From assembly GCA_015657395.1 (NCBI GenBank), contig JADLKI010000008.1:517032-525541 (forward strand): a DNA stretch of 8,510 nucleotides, in the 5' to 3' direction. Shown here in pieces: positions 8,288 to 8,510 of this stretch. Within the stretch, counting starts at the first letter, position 1. Every line of letters starts with the position of its first letter. The translations under genes and the position numbers were made by a program. The stretch comes from Spirochaetales bacterium. Its GTDB lineage: Bacteria; Spirochaetota; Spirochaetia; Treponematales; Rectinemataceae. The notes beneath the pieces are model-generated. The model worked only from the letters and a program-made list of their open reading frames with translations. It was not told where the DNA came from and searched no databases.

Positions 8288-8396
8288 GTCGGGCTCGACA
8301 GAGGCTCGCAGAAGACCCGCGGGCCGCGCCCTGGCCGGCATTATCCCTTTGGCCGACATCATCGGCATCATCCCTTGCGCAATTTCTCAGGCTGAG

Positions 8397-8410
8397 GCAG
8401 AATAGTGCGC
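8397..8410 (+). promoter_or_regulatory. Weak promoter-like -10 before the last gene
   Basis: CAGAAT (8398-8403) matches four of six -10 bases and lies 17 bases after TTGCGC (8375-8380), which matches only three of six -35 bases. Transcription would start beside the palindrome at 8411-8425. The call is tentative. Confidence 0.22.
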
Positions 8411-8425
8411 TACCACAAAGTGGTG
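8411..8425. promoter_or_regulatory. Imperfect palindrome, probable operator (copy 2)
   Basis: TACCACAAAGTGGTG has ACCAC and GTGGT arms (8412-8424) around AAA and shares 12 of 15 bases with the palindrome at 7236-7250. It ends 19 bases before the ATG at 8445, a position where a bound protein could block transcription of that gene. The binding protein is unknown. Confidence 0.52.
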
Positions 8426-8444
8426 TTTCCGAGAAGGTTGTGCA

Positions 8445-8510
8445 ATGCGCGAAAATGATGAAATAGGCCCCATGGACAAGGCCGCCTTTGCGGCGACGAG
8501 ATCGCTGCTC
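8445..8510 (+). CDS. Start of an unidentified gene, cut by the window edge
   Basis: The frame is open from ATG 8445 to the right edge (22 codons, beginning MRENDEIGPMDKAAF). AGAAGG at 8432-8437 lies seven bases upstream and supports this start; ATG 8472 in the same frame is an alternative with a poorer site. Too little is visible to name a family. Its position behind a palindrome also found upstream of metQ suggests shared control, and it might encode the regulator itself, but nothing in the visible residues shows this. Confidence 0.45.
   Translation, partial: MRENDEIGPMDKAAFAATRSLL

Noticed and set aside
8352..8366. GCCGA-CATCA-TCGGC hairpin after metQ, as a terminator
   Set aside because: The stem is only five pairs and no T run follows, so it is not called.
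8331..8405. Hydrophobic frame (LAGIIPLADIIGIIP) after metQ, as a possible metI remnant
   Set aside because: It is only 24 codons, has no start signal and does not align convincingly with MetI.

Overview
The window reads as an ordinary chromosomal transport region of a diderm bacterium, probably a member of Spirochaetota. That assignment is an inference. It rests on moderately high G+C, on substrate-binding proteins with short cleavable signal peptides ending in AFSQ or FAGAQ instead of a lipobox cysteine, and on Opp proteins only moderately similar to the enterobacterial ones as I recall them. No mobile element, CRISPR array, tRNA or rRNA was seen.

Layout. Positions 1-1330 hold the minus-strand gene of a ClC-type chloride/proton antiporter, whose 3' end lies beyond the left edge. 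Divergently from it, a 95-bp intergenic region with two overlapping promoters leads into an oligopeptide ABC transporter cluster on the plus strand: oppA (1426-2973), a strong intrinsic terminator (3032-3065), then oppB (3164-4093), oppC (4107-5183), oppD (5196-6187, interrupted by a frameshift) and oppF (6180-7184). The permease and ATPase genes are tightly spaced or overlap. OppA would capture peptides in the periplasm, OppB and OppC form the channel, and OppD and OppF the two ATPases.

A 311-bp gap (7185-7495) holds a candidate promoter with a perfect 15-bp palindrome over its -10, a GC-rich hairpin and further potential leader stems. It is followed by metQ (7496-8287), a methionine-type (NlpA family) binding protein that has no metN or metI beside it in the window. 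After metQ a second copy of the palindrome (8411-8425) lies just before a gene that begins at about 8445 and runs off the right edge.

No clearly new biological system is visible. The points most worth a second look are the one-base frameshift in oppD, the pair of related palindromes around metQ (possibly one small regulon), a roughly 50-residue coiled-coil insertion in the periplasmic loop of OppC, and the arrangement of regulatory sites between genes.
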